From: JAOPZW01 sp963807305
GTDB taxonomy: Bacteria; Actinomycetota; Thermoleophilia; Solirubrobacterales; Solirubrobacteraceae
Assembly (NCBI GenBank): GCA_963807305.1
Contig: CAWEBN010000011.1
Span: 124,001 to 188,000, forward strand
Direction: 5' to 3'
Length of the DNA stretch: 64,000 nucleotides
Each line of letters opens with the position of its first letter. Position 1 is the first letter of the stretch. A program made the position numbers and the translations under genes. The notes beneath the pieces were generated by a model. The model did not search any database. It worked only from the letters and a program-made list of their open reading frames with translations, and had not been told where the DNA came from. Positions 15,847 to 22,573 of the stretch are shown piece by piece.

Positions 15847-16629
15847 GTGAGCCCAACAGAGTTCTCCGACGACTTCGACGCGCCGGGACTGGACACCGAC
15901 GTCTGGGTCCCGCACTACCTGCCGCAGTGGAGCTCGCGCGCTCAGAGCGCGGCCACCTACGAGATCGCCGGCTCGGAGCTGCGCCTGACCATCCCACCGG
16001 GGCAGGGGCTGTGGTGCGCCGAGGACCACGAGGAGCCGCTGCGGGTCTCGGGCGTCCAGTCCGGCGTGTACTCGGGGGAGGTCGGCACCACAGTCGGCCA
16101 GCAGCCCTTCCGCGACGGCCAGGTGGTGCGCGAGCGCCAGCCGACCCAGTGGGGCTGGACGCCCCACCACGGCCTGCTCGAGGTGCGCGCGCGGATGCAG
16201 CTCAGCCCGCGCTCGATGGCCTCGGTGTGGATGGTCGGGCTCGAGGACGAGCCGGCGCGCTGCGGGGAGATCTGCGTCTTCGAGGTCTTCGGCGATGCCC
16301 TCGCGACCGACGGCGGCCGGCCCATCGCGGCGGTGGGCATGGGCGTGCACCCCTTCCGCGATCCTGCCCTCACCGACGAGTTCGCCGCCGAGCCGATGGC
16401 GATCGACGTCGCCGACTTCCACGTCTACGCGGCGCACTGGGGGCCGGGACGGGTCGACTTCCTCGTCGACGGCGAGCACGTCAAGACGGTCCATCAGGCG
16501 CCGGACTACCCGATGCAGATGATGATCGCGGTCTTCGACTTCCCCGCGAAGGGCGACGCGGCGACGGCCGACCACGTGCCGCTGCTGGCCGTCGACCGCG
16601 TCCGCGGCGCCAGCACGCCGTCGCGTTAG
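15847..16629 (+). CDS. GH16-like (laminarinase/beta-glucanase fold) protein
   Basis: A 260-residue protein with a concanavalin-like GH16 fold: an opening SDDFDAPGLDTDVW, a central GLLEVRARMQLSPRSMASVWMV, then EICVFEVFG, and a late HVYAAHWGPGRVDFLVDGE. The catalytic motif of GH16 is ExDxxE. Here it reads Glu141, Cys143, Glu146, so the outer glutamates are kept but the middle aspartate is cysteine. No signal peptide is seen, unusual for a secreted glycanase. The start is GTG. Hydrolase activity is therefore uncertain. Confidence 0.75.
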   Translation: MSPTEFSDDFDAPGLDTDVWVPHYLPQWSSRAQSAATYEIAGSELRLTIPPGQGLWCAEDHEEPLRVSGVQSGVYSGEVGTTVGQQPFRDGQVVRERQPTQWGWTPHHGLLEVRARMQLSPRSMASVWMVGLEDEPARCGEICVFEVFGDALATDGGRPIAAVGMGVHPFRDPALTDEFAAEPMAIDVADFHVYAAHWGPGRVDFLVDGEHVKTVHQAPDYPMQMMIAVFDFPAKGDAATADHVPLLAVDRVRGASTPSR

Positions 16630-16664
16630 CGCAAAGGCGCCGCCCGGCGAGCCGTTGTTCGGCG

Positions 16665-17525
16665 ATGGCGCACGCGCGCAGAAGGGTGGTCGCCGGGCTC
16701 GCCGCCCTGGCGGCCGGGACCGGGGCGGCCTACGCCGTCTGCGGGCCGGCGGCGGTCGGCGCGTCGGCGCCGAGCTCGGCGACCGTCACGGCGGTGGACT
16801 TCGACTGGAGCATGCCCGGCGCGACCGACTACACCGACACCATCGCCGCAGGCGGCACCGTGACCTTCAGCTATCCCGCGGGCGTGGCCATCCACAACGT
16901 GGACTTCACCGGCGGGGGGCCGACCGCGTGCACGCAGACCGCGGGTGCCGCCGTCGGTCCGGTGTCGCCGCTGCCCGCCGCGCCGGAGGCGCCGGGGTGG
17001 AGCGGGATCTGCCGCTTCGACACGCCCGGGACCTACCAGTTCGTGTGCGACAACCACAACTACATGAAGGGCACGATCGTGGTCGAGGGTCGCGGCACCA
17101 CCACGACCACCACGAGCACCTCCACGACCACAGGCACGTCGACCGCACCGGCGGGCCAGGCGCCGGGGCCGGGAACCGCGACGCCCGGCGGGTCCTCGTT
17201 GCCGTCCGCGCGTCCGCGGGTCAGCGTGGCCCACCGCCAGCACGGCGCGGTGCTGCGTGGCACGGTGACGACGCCGGCGGGGCGCTCGCAGATCAGGGTC
17301 ACGGCCTACCGCCCGGGCCACGGAGCGCGGATCCGCATCGGGTCGCAGACGAAGCGCTCCACGGGCACCGGCACGACGGCCTTCGCGGTCAAGCTCGACG
17401 CCGCCGGGCGCCGCGCGCTGCTGCGCGCCCACCGCCTGGTCGTCGACCTGCGCGTCGTCATCACGCCGGCCGCGGGGCGCCCGGTCACGACGAAGACGAT
17501 CGCGGTCGCGCTGCGAGACCGCTGA
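16665..17525 (+). CDS. secreted cupredoxin-domain protein
   Basis: A 286-residue exported protein with an N-terminal signal (RRRVVAGLAALAAGTGAAYA). Residues about 40-145 are a plastocyanin-like domain: a first copper ligand in AIHNVDF, then CDNHNYM giving Cys, His and Met in C-x2-H-x2-M spacing. A threonine-rich linker (TTTTTTSTSTTTGTST) leads to a basic C-terminal region of about 110 residues (VSVAHRQHGAVLRGTV) that I do not recognise. It may bind type 1 copper outside the cell. It lies just behind the GH16-like gene. Confidence 0.78.
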   Translation: MAHARRRVVAGLAALAAGTGAAYAVCGPAAVGASAPSSATVTAVDFDWSMPGATDYTDTIAAGGTVTFSYPAGVAIHNVDFTGGGPTACTQTAGAAVGPVSPLPAAPEAPGWSGICRFDTPGTYQFVCDNHNYMKGTIVVEGRGTTTTTTSTSTTTGTSTAPAGQAPGPGTATPGGSSLPSARPRVSVAHRQHGAVLRGTVTTPAGRSQIRVTAYRPGHGARIRIGSQTKRSTGTGTTAFAVKLDAAGRRALLRAHRLVVDLRVVITPAAGRPVTTKTIAVALRDR

Positions 17526-17532
17526 CGCGGTC

Positions 17533-17913
17533 TCAGGTCGCGCCCTCCAGCGCGGCGCGCAGGGCGGCGAGGTCGGGCGCGCCGAAGACCACGCGATTGC
17601 GCGTGGCGACGTAGACGAGGTCGAGGTCGACCCCGGCCCGGGCGATCCTGCGGGTGAGGTCGGCGAGGACGCCCGGGCGGTCCTCGACGTCGACCACGAC
17701 GACCTCGCGCTCGCGCGAGACCGCGAGGTGGGAGATGGCCAGCGAGTGCCTCGCCGCCTCGGCGTGCTTGACGAGGACGTGCAGCTCGGCGCGCTCGCCC
17801 GCCCCGAGGCACGTGGCGGCGGCGATGTTCACGCCGGCATCGCTGATGGCGGCGGCGACCTCCGCCAGCGCTCCCGGGGTGTTGTCGATGTCGATGACGA
17901 GGTCGACGGCCAT
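17533..17913 (-). CDS. tandem ACT-domain protein
   Basis: A 126-residue protein made of two ACT-like halves. The first is VIDIDNTPGALAEVAAAISD with AGVNI; the second is VVDVEDRPGVLADLTRRIA with AGVDLDLVY. ACT domains bind amino acids, and stand-alone proteins of this size are probable sensors or adaptors. The ATG at 17913 starts the first ACT strand; the frame extends upstream, but only through hairpin-forming DNA. It ends 7 bases from the convergent cupredoxin gene. The structured element at 17968-18102 may be its leader. Confidence 0.8.
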   Translation of the reverse strand: MAVDLVIDIDNTPGALAEVAAAISDAGVNIAAATCLGAGERAELHVLVKHAEAARHSLAISHLAVSREREVVVVDVEDRPGVLADLTRRIARAGVDLDLVYVATRNRVVFGAPDLAALRAALEGAT

Positions 17914-17967
17914 CTCGCGGCGCCAGCCTACCTCGCCGCGCGCGAGGCGACCGGCCGGCGCCAGGGA

Positions 17968-18003
17968 GTGGAGGGGCGCGCCTTGGGGAGCGCGCCCCTC
18001 CAC
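17968..18003 (-). terminator. perfect 14-bp terminator-like hairpin
   Basis: GTGGAGGGGCGCGC (17968-17981) and its exact complement (17990-18003) enclose an 8-base loop. This is one of the strongest hairpins in the window. It lies 54 bases upstream of the ACT gene start on the minus strand, directly after the three-way-junction fold. No T-run is present on either side, so factor-independent termination is not assured. Confidence 0.5.
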
Positions 18004-18010
18004 GATCTGG

Positions 18011-18102
18011 CGGCCGTCCGTGGCAGGGCGTGCGGTGCCGCCAGAGGTGGTCCAGAAGATGCCTGGTTAGGGCATCTGGAGCTACGACGCTGCGGACGGC
18101 CG
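18011..18102 (-). ncRNA. candidate structured RNA (three-way junction)
   Basis: A perfect 10-bp closing stem pairs CGGCCGTCCG (18011-18020) with CGGACGGCCG (18093-18102). It encloses two hairpins, at 18021-18043 (TGGC/GCCA base with an inner GGC/GCC) and 18052-18079 (CCAGA...TCTGG with GATGCC/GGCATC). A competing 9-bp pairing is possible between 18006-18014 and 18037-18045, which would break both the closing stem and the base of the 18021 hairpin. Orientation is inferred from the ACT gene downstream on the minus strand. I do not recognise the family. Confidence 0.4.
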
Positions 18103-18117
18103 AAGGTTGGGACCCAC

Positions 18118-18149
18118 GCGCCCCGGGTCACTCGGGGCGGCCCGGGCGC
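18118..18149 (-). terminator. hairpin after the sigma-factor gene
   Basis: GCGCCCCGGG (18118-18127) and CCCGGGCGC (18141-18149) form a near-perfect stem with one bulge, ending 2 bases past the sigma-factor stop at 18152. It is a likely terminator of that gene, which would separate it from the structured RNA and the ACT gene. Confidence 0.45.
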
Positions 18150-18151
18150 GG

Positions 18152-19688
18152 CTAGGGCTTCTTCGGAGCCTCGGCCCGCTTCTTGGCCTGCCCCGGCGGG
18201 AGCGCGGCGCTCTGGTCCGGAGCCGGGGCTGCCACGGCGCCGGCGGCCTCGGGAGCGTTGGACGCCTTGGGTGCCCTGGCCGGCTTCGGCGCCTTGACGG
18301 GCTTCGGTGCCTTGGCCGGCGCGGCGCTCACCGCGTTGGCCCTCGCCGGCTTGGGCGTGGCGCTGGCGCCACCGGACGTCGCGCGCGCGGGCTTGCGCTG
18401 GTGAGCCGTGGCGTTGTCGTGGCCGAGTGCCTTGCCCTGGGCGGGCGTGCCCGGCGCCTTCAGCTGACCCGGGGCCACGGCCTTGCCGGCGGCCTCGGCT
18501 TGCTTGACGTCCTTGTTCACGGTGGCCGTGCGGTGAGGCTCCGGGCCGCGAGCCGGGCGGACGGGCTTCGAGGCCGGGCGCCGCGCGGGCGCCGGTGCGC
18601 TCGCCGCGGCGCCGGCCCAGCACGGCGGCGGCGCTCGCGGCGGTCGCGATTGTCCGCTGCGGGGCGCCGGCCGCCGACGTCGCATGCGGCGCCGGCGTCG
18701 CGCCGGCCGCGCGGCCGGTCTGCGGGCGCTGGACGCCCGCATGGCCGGCGACGCCGATGCCCCCGACGAGCGCGCCGACGAGCAGGACCTTGGCTGCGAC
18801 GCCGCTCGCGCCGAGCCCGGCGAGGCCGCCCGCGGCGCTCGTCGCGCCGCCGGCGCCCACCGCCGCGCCGAGGCCCGAGCCTCCTGCCGCCGACCCGAGC
18901 ACGGCGGCCCTCAGTCCGGCGGCCGGGACGACGGGCAGCGCGATCGCCAGCGCGGCGCGCTGGCAGCGCACGGCGGCCTCGTAGTCGGCGCAGCCCGTGC
19001 ACAGCTCGACGTGCCGGCGGATCGTCCCGCGGCCGAGCGCGCGCCCGCGCGGCGTCTCGAGCTGCTCGCGGACGGTCGCGCACGGCGTCTCGCGCGCGGT
19101 CCGCCATCCCATCAGCGTCTCGCGCGCCTGGAACACGAGCGCCTTGACCTTCTCGCGCCGGACGCCGAGCACGGCCGCGATCTCCTTGTGGGAGTGGTCG
19201 CCGACCTCGAAGAGGACGAGCGCCGCCCGCTGATCGGGGGGAAGGCGCTGGACGTCGCGGACGAGCATGCGCAGGTCGGCGCGCCGGTCGACCTCTGCCG
19301 CCAGCCCCTCGGTGGCCGGAGCACCTTCGTCGAGCTCGACCTCCTCGCGCCGCCGGCGCATCACCGACAGACAGCGGTTGCGCGCGATGGTGTAGAGCCA
19401 GGGCTTGAGCTCGACGACCTCGTAGCCCGCCCGCAGGGAGCGATAGGCGGCCAGGAAAGTGTGCTGCAGGACGTCCTCGGCCTCCTCGCGCGAGCCGAGC
19501 ATGTGCCGGCAGAACGTCAGCAGCCTGAGGTGATAGGCGTCGTAGAGCGCTTCGAATGCCCAGTCGTCCCCGTTGTGGACGCGAGCCACCAACTCCCGCT
19601 CGGACTGGCCGGCGGGCGGTTGGCGCTGCCCGAACCGCGGACGCAGGACGGCGGAGTCGATCCCGCGGGTGTCGGCGACGTACGCCAC
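18152..19688 (-). CDS. ECF sigma factor with long C-terminal extension (frameshifted)
   Basis: Region 2 is seen in FEALYDAYHLRLLTFCRHML with EEAEDVLQHTFLAAYR and WLYTIARNRCLS. Region 4 is LPPDQRAALVLFEVGDHSHK followed by EIAAVLGVRREKVKALVF. An HVELCTGCADY motif like anti-sigma zinc sites and a hydrophobic segment (VAAKVLLVGALVGGIGVAG) then suggest a membrane-linked C-terminus. A shift of one base at the CCC run 18616-18618 moves the natural frame to a Lys/Pro/Ala-rich tail ending PGQAKKRAEAPKKP at 18152. Unshifted, the frame runs through arginine-rich sequence to 17928. The start is uncertain: GTG 19688 is used, but TTG 19736 or ATG 19732 (other frame) have also been considered. Confidence 0.75.
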
Positions 19689-19747
19689 TCGGTCACGGAT
19701 TCCCGTTGACGCCCTCCCTGACGCACGGACATGCAACGGGACGTGGC

Positions 19748-20245
19748 TCAGAGCGCCGGCAGGCCGAGCTGGAGCTGGCGCAGGAGGTCGGCGAGGCGGC
19801 GTTGCTCGTCGGCGGTGAGGGCACCGAGCAGGTCGCGCTCGTTGTCGAGGTGCGCCTCGGTGACGGCGTCGATGAGGCGGTGGCCGGCCGCCGTGAGCGT
19901 GATCAGGGTGCCGCGACGGTCGTCGGGGTCGGGCGCGCGCGTGACCAGCCCCGCCTGCTCGAGACGGTCAAGGCGCTTGGTCGTGCCGCTCGACGTGAGC
20001 ATCAGCGTGCCGGCGAAATCGCTCGGGCGCAGCTGGTAGGGGGGACCGGTGCGGCGCAGCGTCGCGAGCACGTCGTGCCAGCCGGGCTCGAGCCCGTGGC
20101 GTCGGTAGACGGCCTCGAGGCGCTGCTCCAGCTCGCGGGCCAGCCGCGAGATGCGGCCGATGACCCCGATCGGCGAGGGGTCGAGCTCGGGGCGCTCGCG
20201 CCGCCACTGCTCGAGGATCACGTCGACGCCGTCGCGCTCGGCCAT
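19748..20245 (-). CDS. MarR-family transcriptional regulator
   Basis: A 165-residue winged-helix repressor. The HTH region reads LRPSDFAGTLMLTSSGTTKR with LDRLEQAGLVTR, and the wing is PDPDDRRGTLITLTAAG. MarR proteins are usually dimeric repressors released by phenolic ligands. A long near-perfect palindrome lies 39 bases upstream of its start, between it and a divergent 32-codon gene, fitting autoregulation. Confidence 0.9.
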   Translation of the reverse strand: MAERDGVDVILEQWRRERPELDPSPIGVIGRISRLARELEQRLEAVYRRHGLEPGWHDVLATLRRTGPPYQLRPSDFAGTLMLTSSGTTKRLDRLEQAGLVTRAPDPDDRRGTLITLTAAGHRLIDAVTEAHLDNERDLLGALTADEQRRLADLLRQLQLGLPAL

Positions 20246-20283
20246 GGCGCGAGAGCGTAGCGAAGGAAATGTGTCGCAGAGAG

Positions 20284-20316
20284 TTGCGTCCTAGGAAGAT
20301 ATGTCGTAGGATGCAA
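20284..20316. promoter_or_regulatory. palindromic MarR-type operator
   Basis: TTGCGTCCTA (20284-20293) and TAGGATGCAA (20307-20316) are inverted repeats matching at 9 of 10 positions, centred on a 13-base AT-richer spacer. The site lies between the MarR start (20245) and the ATG of the small divergent gene (20319), 2 bases before that ATG. Binding there would block the small gene directly. Confidence 0.6.
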
Positions 20317-20318
20317 AC

Positions 20319-20417
20319 ATGCTCAAGCTTCTCTTCACCTCCAACCGCCGCCGCCGAGAGCCGCGGCCGGTCCGCAACCAGCCCGACGCGATGCCGCGGA
20401 TCCGCTGGTACGCGTGA
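20319..20417 (+). CDS. small basic protein, 32 residues
   Basis: An open frame from ATG 20319 to TGA 20417. It begins MLKLLFTSNRRRREPRP and ends MPRIRWYA, with ten arginines and one lysine, and has no recognisable domain. The start codon sits 2 bases beyond the MarR-type palindrome, so the message would be nearly leaderless and tightly repressible. It may be co-transcribed with the dehalogenase gene 36 bases downstream. Coding status is inferred from context only. Confidence 0.4.
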   Translation: MLKLLFTSNRRRREPRPVRNQPDAMPRIRWYA

Positions 20418-20453
20418 GCCGACGGCCCCCACTGCGCGGGATAGGCTCCCGCC

Positions 20454-21137
20454 ATGGCCGTGCGGGCACTCGTGTTCGACGTCTTCGGCACGCTCGTGGA
20501 CTGGCGCTCGGGCGTCGCCGGCGCGTTCCGGGCGAGCGGGGTGTCGGGCGATCCCTACGAGCTCGCCGACGCGTGGCGCGCCCGCTACCGGCCGATCCTC
20601 GCCGAGGTCAACGACGGCGCGCGCCCGTGGGGCAGCTTCGACGACCTGCACCTCGTCACCCTCGACGACCTCCTCGCCGAGCGCGGCGTCGAGGTCTCGG
20701 GCGAGGCCCGGCGCGCGCTCGTGGGCGTGTGGCACCGCCTGGACCCGTGGCCCGACGTGCGCCCGGGCCTCGAGGCCCTGCGCGGCGAGCGCCCGGTGGC
20801 GATGCTCTCCAACGGCCACGTGGCCCTGCTCGTCGACCTCGCCCGCCACGGCGACCTGCGCTTCGACGCCGTGCTCTCGGCCGAGCTCGCCCAGGCCTAT
20901 AAGCCGGCACCCGAGGCCTACCGCACCGCGGCGCGCCTGCTCGGCGTCCTCCCGGCCGAGCTCATGCTGGTCGCGGCCCACCCGTGGGACCTCGAGGGCG
21001 CCCGCAACGCCGGCCTGAAGACCGCGTTCGTGGACCGTCCGCTCGAGTACGGACCCGGCTCGCAGGCCCGCGATGACCCCGACGCCGACGAGGCGGTCGG
21101 CGACCTGCTCGCGCTCGCCGAGCGCCTGGCCGGGTGA
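20454..21137 (+). CDS. type II haloacid-dehalogenase-like HAD hydrolase
   Basis: A 227-residue HAD-superfamily enzyme. Motif I is FDVFGTLVDWRSG (nucleophile Asp9), motif II is AMLSNGHVALL, the lysine motif is AYKPAPEAY, and motif IV is VAAHPWDLEGAR. These match the (S)-2-haloacid dehalogenase subgroup, where His-Pro-Trp/Asp in motif IV is typical. It would hydrolyse 2-haloacids or a related substrate in the cytoplasm. The MarR system upstream could sense such a compound. Confidence 0.88.
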   Translation: MAVRALVFDVFGTLVDWRSGVAGAFRASGVSGDPYELADAWRARYRPILAEVNDGARPWGSFDDLHLVTLDDLLAERGVEVSGEARRALVGVWHRLDPWPDVRPGLEALRGERPVAMLSNGHVALLVDLARHGDLRFDAVLSAELAQAYKPAPEAYRTAARLLGVLPAELMLVAAHPWDLEGARNAGLKTAFVDRPLEYGPGSQARDDPDADEAVGDLLALAERLAG

Positions 21138-21146
21138 CGGTCCGCG

Positions 21147-21164
21147 GTGTGGCCAGTGCCACAC
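21147..21164 (+). terminator. inverted repeat after the dehalogenase gene
   Basis: GTGTGGC and GCCACAC form a perfect 7-bp stem with a CAGT loop, 9 bases after the dehalogenase stop. It may be a terminator. Because another small open frame starts 33 bases further on, an operator is also possible. Confidence 0.4.
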
Positions 21165-21196
21165 AGCGCGCGCGCCGGCGGCGCGATGCTGCGCCC

Positions 21197-21283
21197 ATGG
21201 CCATCTGCATGGTGTTCGCAGGCGTGACCTACGCGCTGGCATCCGCCCTCGCGCAGGTGCTCGGCCCGCGCCGTCCCGACTAG
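21197..21283 (+). CDS. possible small hydrophobic peptide, 28 residues
   Basis: An ATG-to-TAG frame of 28 codons, beginning MAICMVFAGVTYALASALAQ and ending in RRPD. It has one hydrophobic stretch, G/C-rich third positions and a charged C-terminus, like a single-pass microprotein. No good ribosome binding site is visible and I do not recognise it. It lies 37 bases ahead of the aromatic leader peptide and may be part of the same 5' region or chance. Confidence 0.25.
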   Translation: MAICMVFAGVTYALASALAQVLGPRRPD

Positions 21284-21320
21284 GCACGCGCCCGCCCGTC
21301 TGCCACAATCCCGCCTTCGT

Positions 21321-21413
21321 ATGGGCCCGAAGCTCGACAGCGCCACCTTCGCAGCACGCGCCGCGCTGTCCGGCTACGCCTACGCGTATCGCTCCGCCTG
21401 GCGATTTAGCTAG
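21321..21413 (+). CDS. aromatic-rich leader peptide upstream of aroF
   Basis: A 30-codon frame starting MGPKLDSATFAARAALSG. Its end contains Tyr-Ala-Tyr-Ala-Tyr-Arg-Ser-Ala-Trp-Arg-Phe, that is, three Tyr, one Trp and one Phe codon within the last 13 codons. The TAG stop overlaps the first base of a 10-base segment that pairs downstream. A CACAAT element 12 bases before the ATG may be a -10 box, which would make the message nearly leaderless. The position (131 bases before aroF) and composition fit an attenuation leader sensing aromatic amino acids, chiefly tyrosine. Confidence 0.65.
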   Translation: MGPKLDSATFAARAALSGYAYAYRSAWRFS

Positions 21414-21544
21414 GCGCTCGGCTCGCCCGCCCGCGCGGGTGCCGCATCCCCGGCCGTCTGTGGCCGAGCGCCGTTCCCAGAGGCATTACGCCTCGCCAGG
21501 ACCCCACTCGTATCGTTCACGGAGCACCCAGAAAGGCACTCGGC
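21413..21544 (+). promoter_or_regulatory. candidate translational attenuator of aroF
   Basis: Segment 1 is GGCGCTCGGC (21413-21422), starting at the last base of the leader stop. Segment 2 is GCCGAGCGCC (21463-21472). Segment 3 is GGCACTCGGC (21535-21544), immediately before the aroF ATG. Segment 2 pairs perfectly with 1, or with 3 at 9 of 10 positions. A ribosome at the leader stop would cover 1, letting 2:3 mask the aroF start. A ribosome stalled on the Tyr codons would leave 1 free to capture 2. Smaller hairpins lie at 21451-21466 and 21480-21494. Confidence 0.6.
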
Positions 21545-22573
21545 ATGATGATCGTGATGAAGCAGGCGGCGACGGAGGACGAGATCCGCGCCGTCATAGA
21601 CCGGATCGAATCGGTGGGCGCGCGCGCCCATCCCAGCACGGGCGACGAGGTGACCGTCATCGGCGCCATCGGCGACCTCGAGCACATCGCTCGTCTGGAG
21701 CTCCACGGAGCGCCGGGCGTCGACCGCGTCGTTCCCATCCTCAAGCCCTACAAGCTGGCCAGCAGCCAGCTCAAGCACGGCGAGCGAACCGTGCTCGAGA
21801 TCGGGGGGCGGCGGATCGGCGGCGAGCACTTCGCGCTCATCGCCGGGCCGTGCACGGTCGAGTCGCGCGACCAGACCCTGATCACGGCCGAGGTCGTCGC
21901 CCAGGCCGGCGCGACGATGCTGCGCGGCGGCGCCTACAAGCCCCGCACGAGCCCGTACGCCTTCCAGGGCCTGGGTCAGGAGGGCCTGCGGCTGCTGGCC
22001 GAGGCCAAGGAGCTGACCGGGCTGCCGATCGTGACCGAGCTGATGGACGCGCGCGACCTCGAGCCGGTGCTCGAGGTGGCCGACGTCATCCAGATCGGCG
22101 CGCGCAACATGCAGAACTACCCCCTGCTGGCCGAGATCGGCCGCTCGAACTGCCCCGTGCTGATCAAGCGCGGCCTGTCGAGCACGCTCGAGGAGCTGCT
22201 CATGGCCGCCGAGTACGTGCTCAAGGAGGGCAACGAGGCGGTCATCCTCTGCGAGCGGGGCATCCGCACCTTCGAGACCGCGTACCGCTTCACGCTCGAC
22301 CTGACCGCGGTGCCCGTGCTCAAGGAGCTCAGCCACCTGCCGGTCATCGTCGACCCCAGCCACGCCGCGGGCCGGCGCGACCTCGTCGAGCCGCTGAGTC
22401 TCGCCGCCGCCGCGGTGGGCGCCGACGGGATCATCGTCGAGGTGCACCCCGATCCCGAGAACGCCATCTGCGACGGGCCGCAGGCGCTGCGGACCGAGGG
22501 CTTCGCCGCCTACGCGGCGCGCGTGCAGGCGGCGGCGGCGGTCGCGGGCAAGGCCGCCTTCGTCGGCGCTTGA
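21545..22573 (+). CDS. aroF: 3-deoxy-7-phosphoheptulonate (DAHP) synthase, type I-beta with N-terminal ferredoxin-like domain
   Basis: A 342-residue enzyme joining phosphoenolpyruvate and erythrose 4-phosphate, the first step of the shikimate pathway. Residues about 1-70 are the ferredoxin-like regulatory domain found in Thermotoga-type enzymes, which gives tyrosine/phenylalanine feedback. The barrel carries AGPCTVESRDQ, RGGAYKPRTSPYAFQG, QIGARNMQNYPLL, ILCERGIRTFE and VDPSHAAGRRDLV. The start ATG 21545 follows GAAAGG with 8-base spacing. It heads the aroF-tyrA-aroA operon and is preceded by a candidate attenuator. Confidence 0.95.
   Translation: MMIVMKQAATEDEIRAVIDRIESVGARAHPSTGDEVTVIGAIGDLEHIARLELHGAPGVDRVVPILKPYKLASSQLKHGERTVLEIGGRRIGGEHFALIAGPCTVESRDQTLITAEVVAQAGATMLRGGAYKPRTSPYAFQGLGQEGLRLLAEAKELTGLPIVTELMDARDLEPVLEVADVIQIGARNMQNYPLLAEIGRSNCPVLIKRGLSSTLEELLMAAEYVLKEGNEAVILCERGIRTFETAYRFTLDLTAVPVLKELSHLPVIVDPSHAAGRRDLVEPLSLAAAAVGADGIIVEVHPDPENAICDGPQALRTEGFAAYAARVQAAAAVAGKAAFVGA

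Noticed and set aside
17090..17150. ACC/ACG trinucleotide-like repeat
   Set aside because: It is the threonine-rich linker of the cupredoxin protein, not an independent repeat.
17928..18151. Sigma-factor frame continuing to 17928
   Set aside because: This stretch reads through several perfect hairpins and is arginine-rich; the Lys/Pro/Ala tail in the neighbouring frame ending at 18152 is more protein-like.
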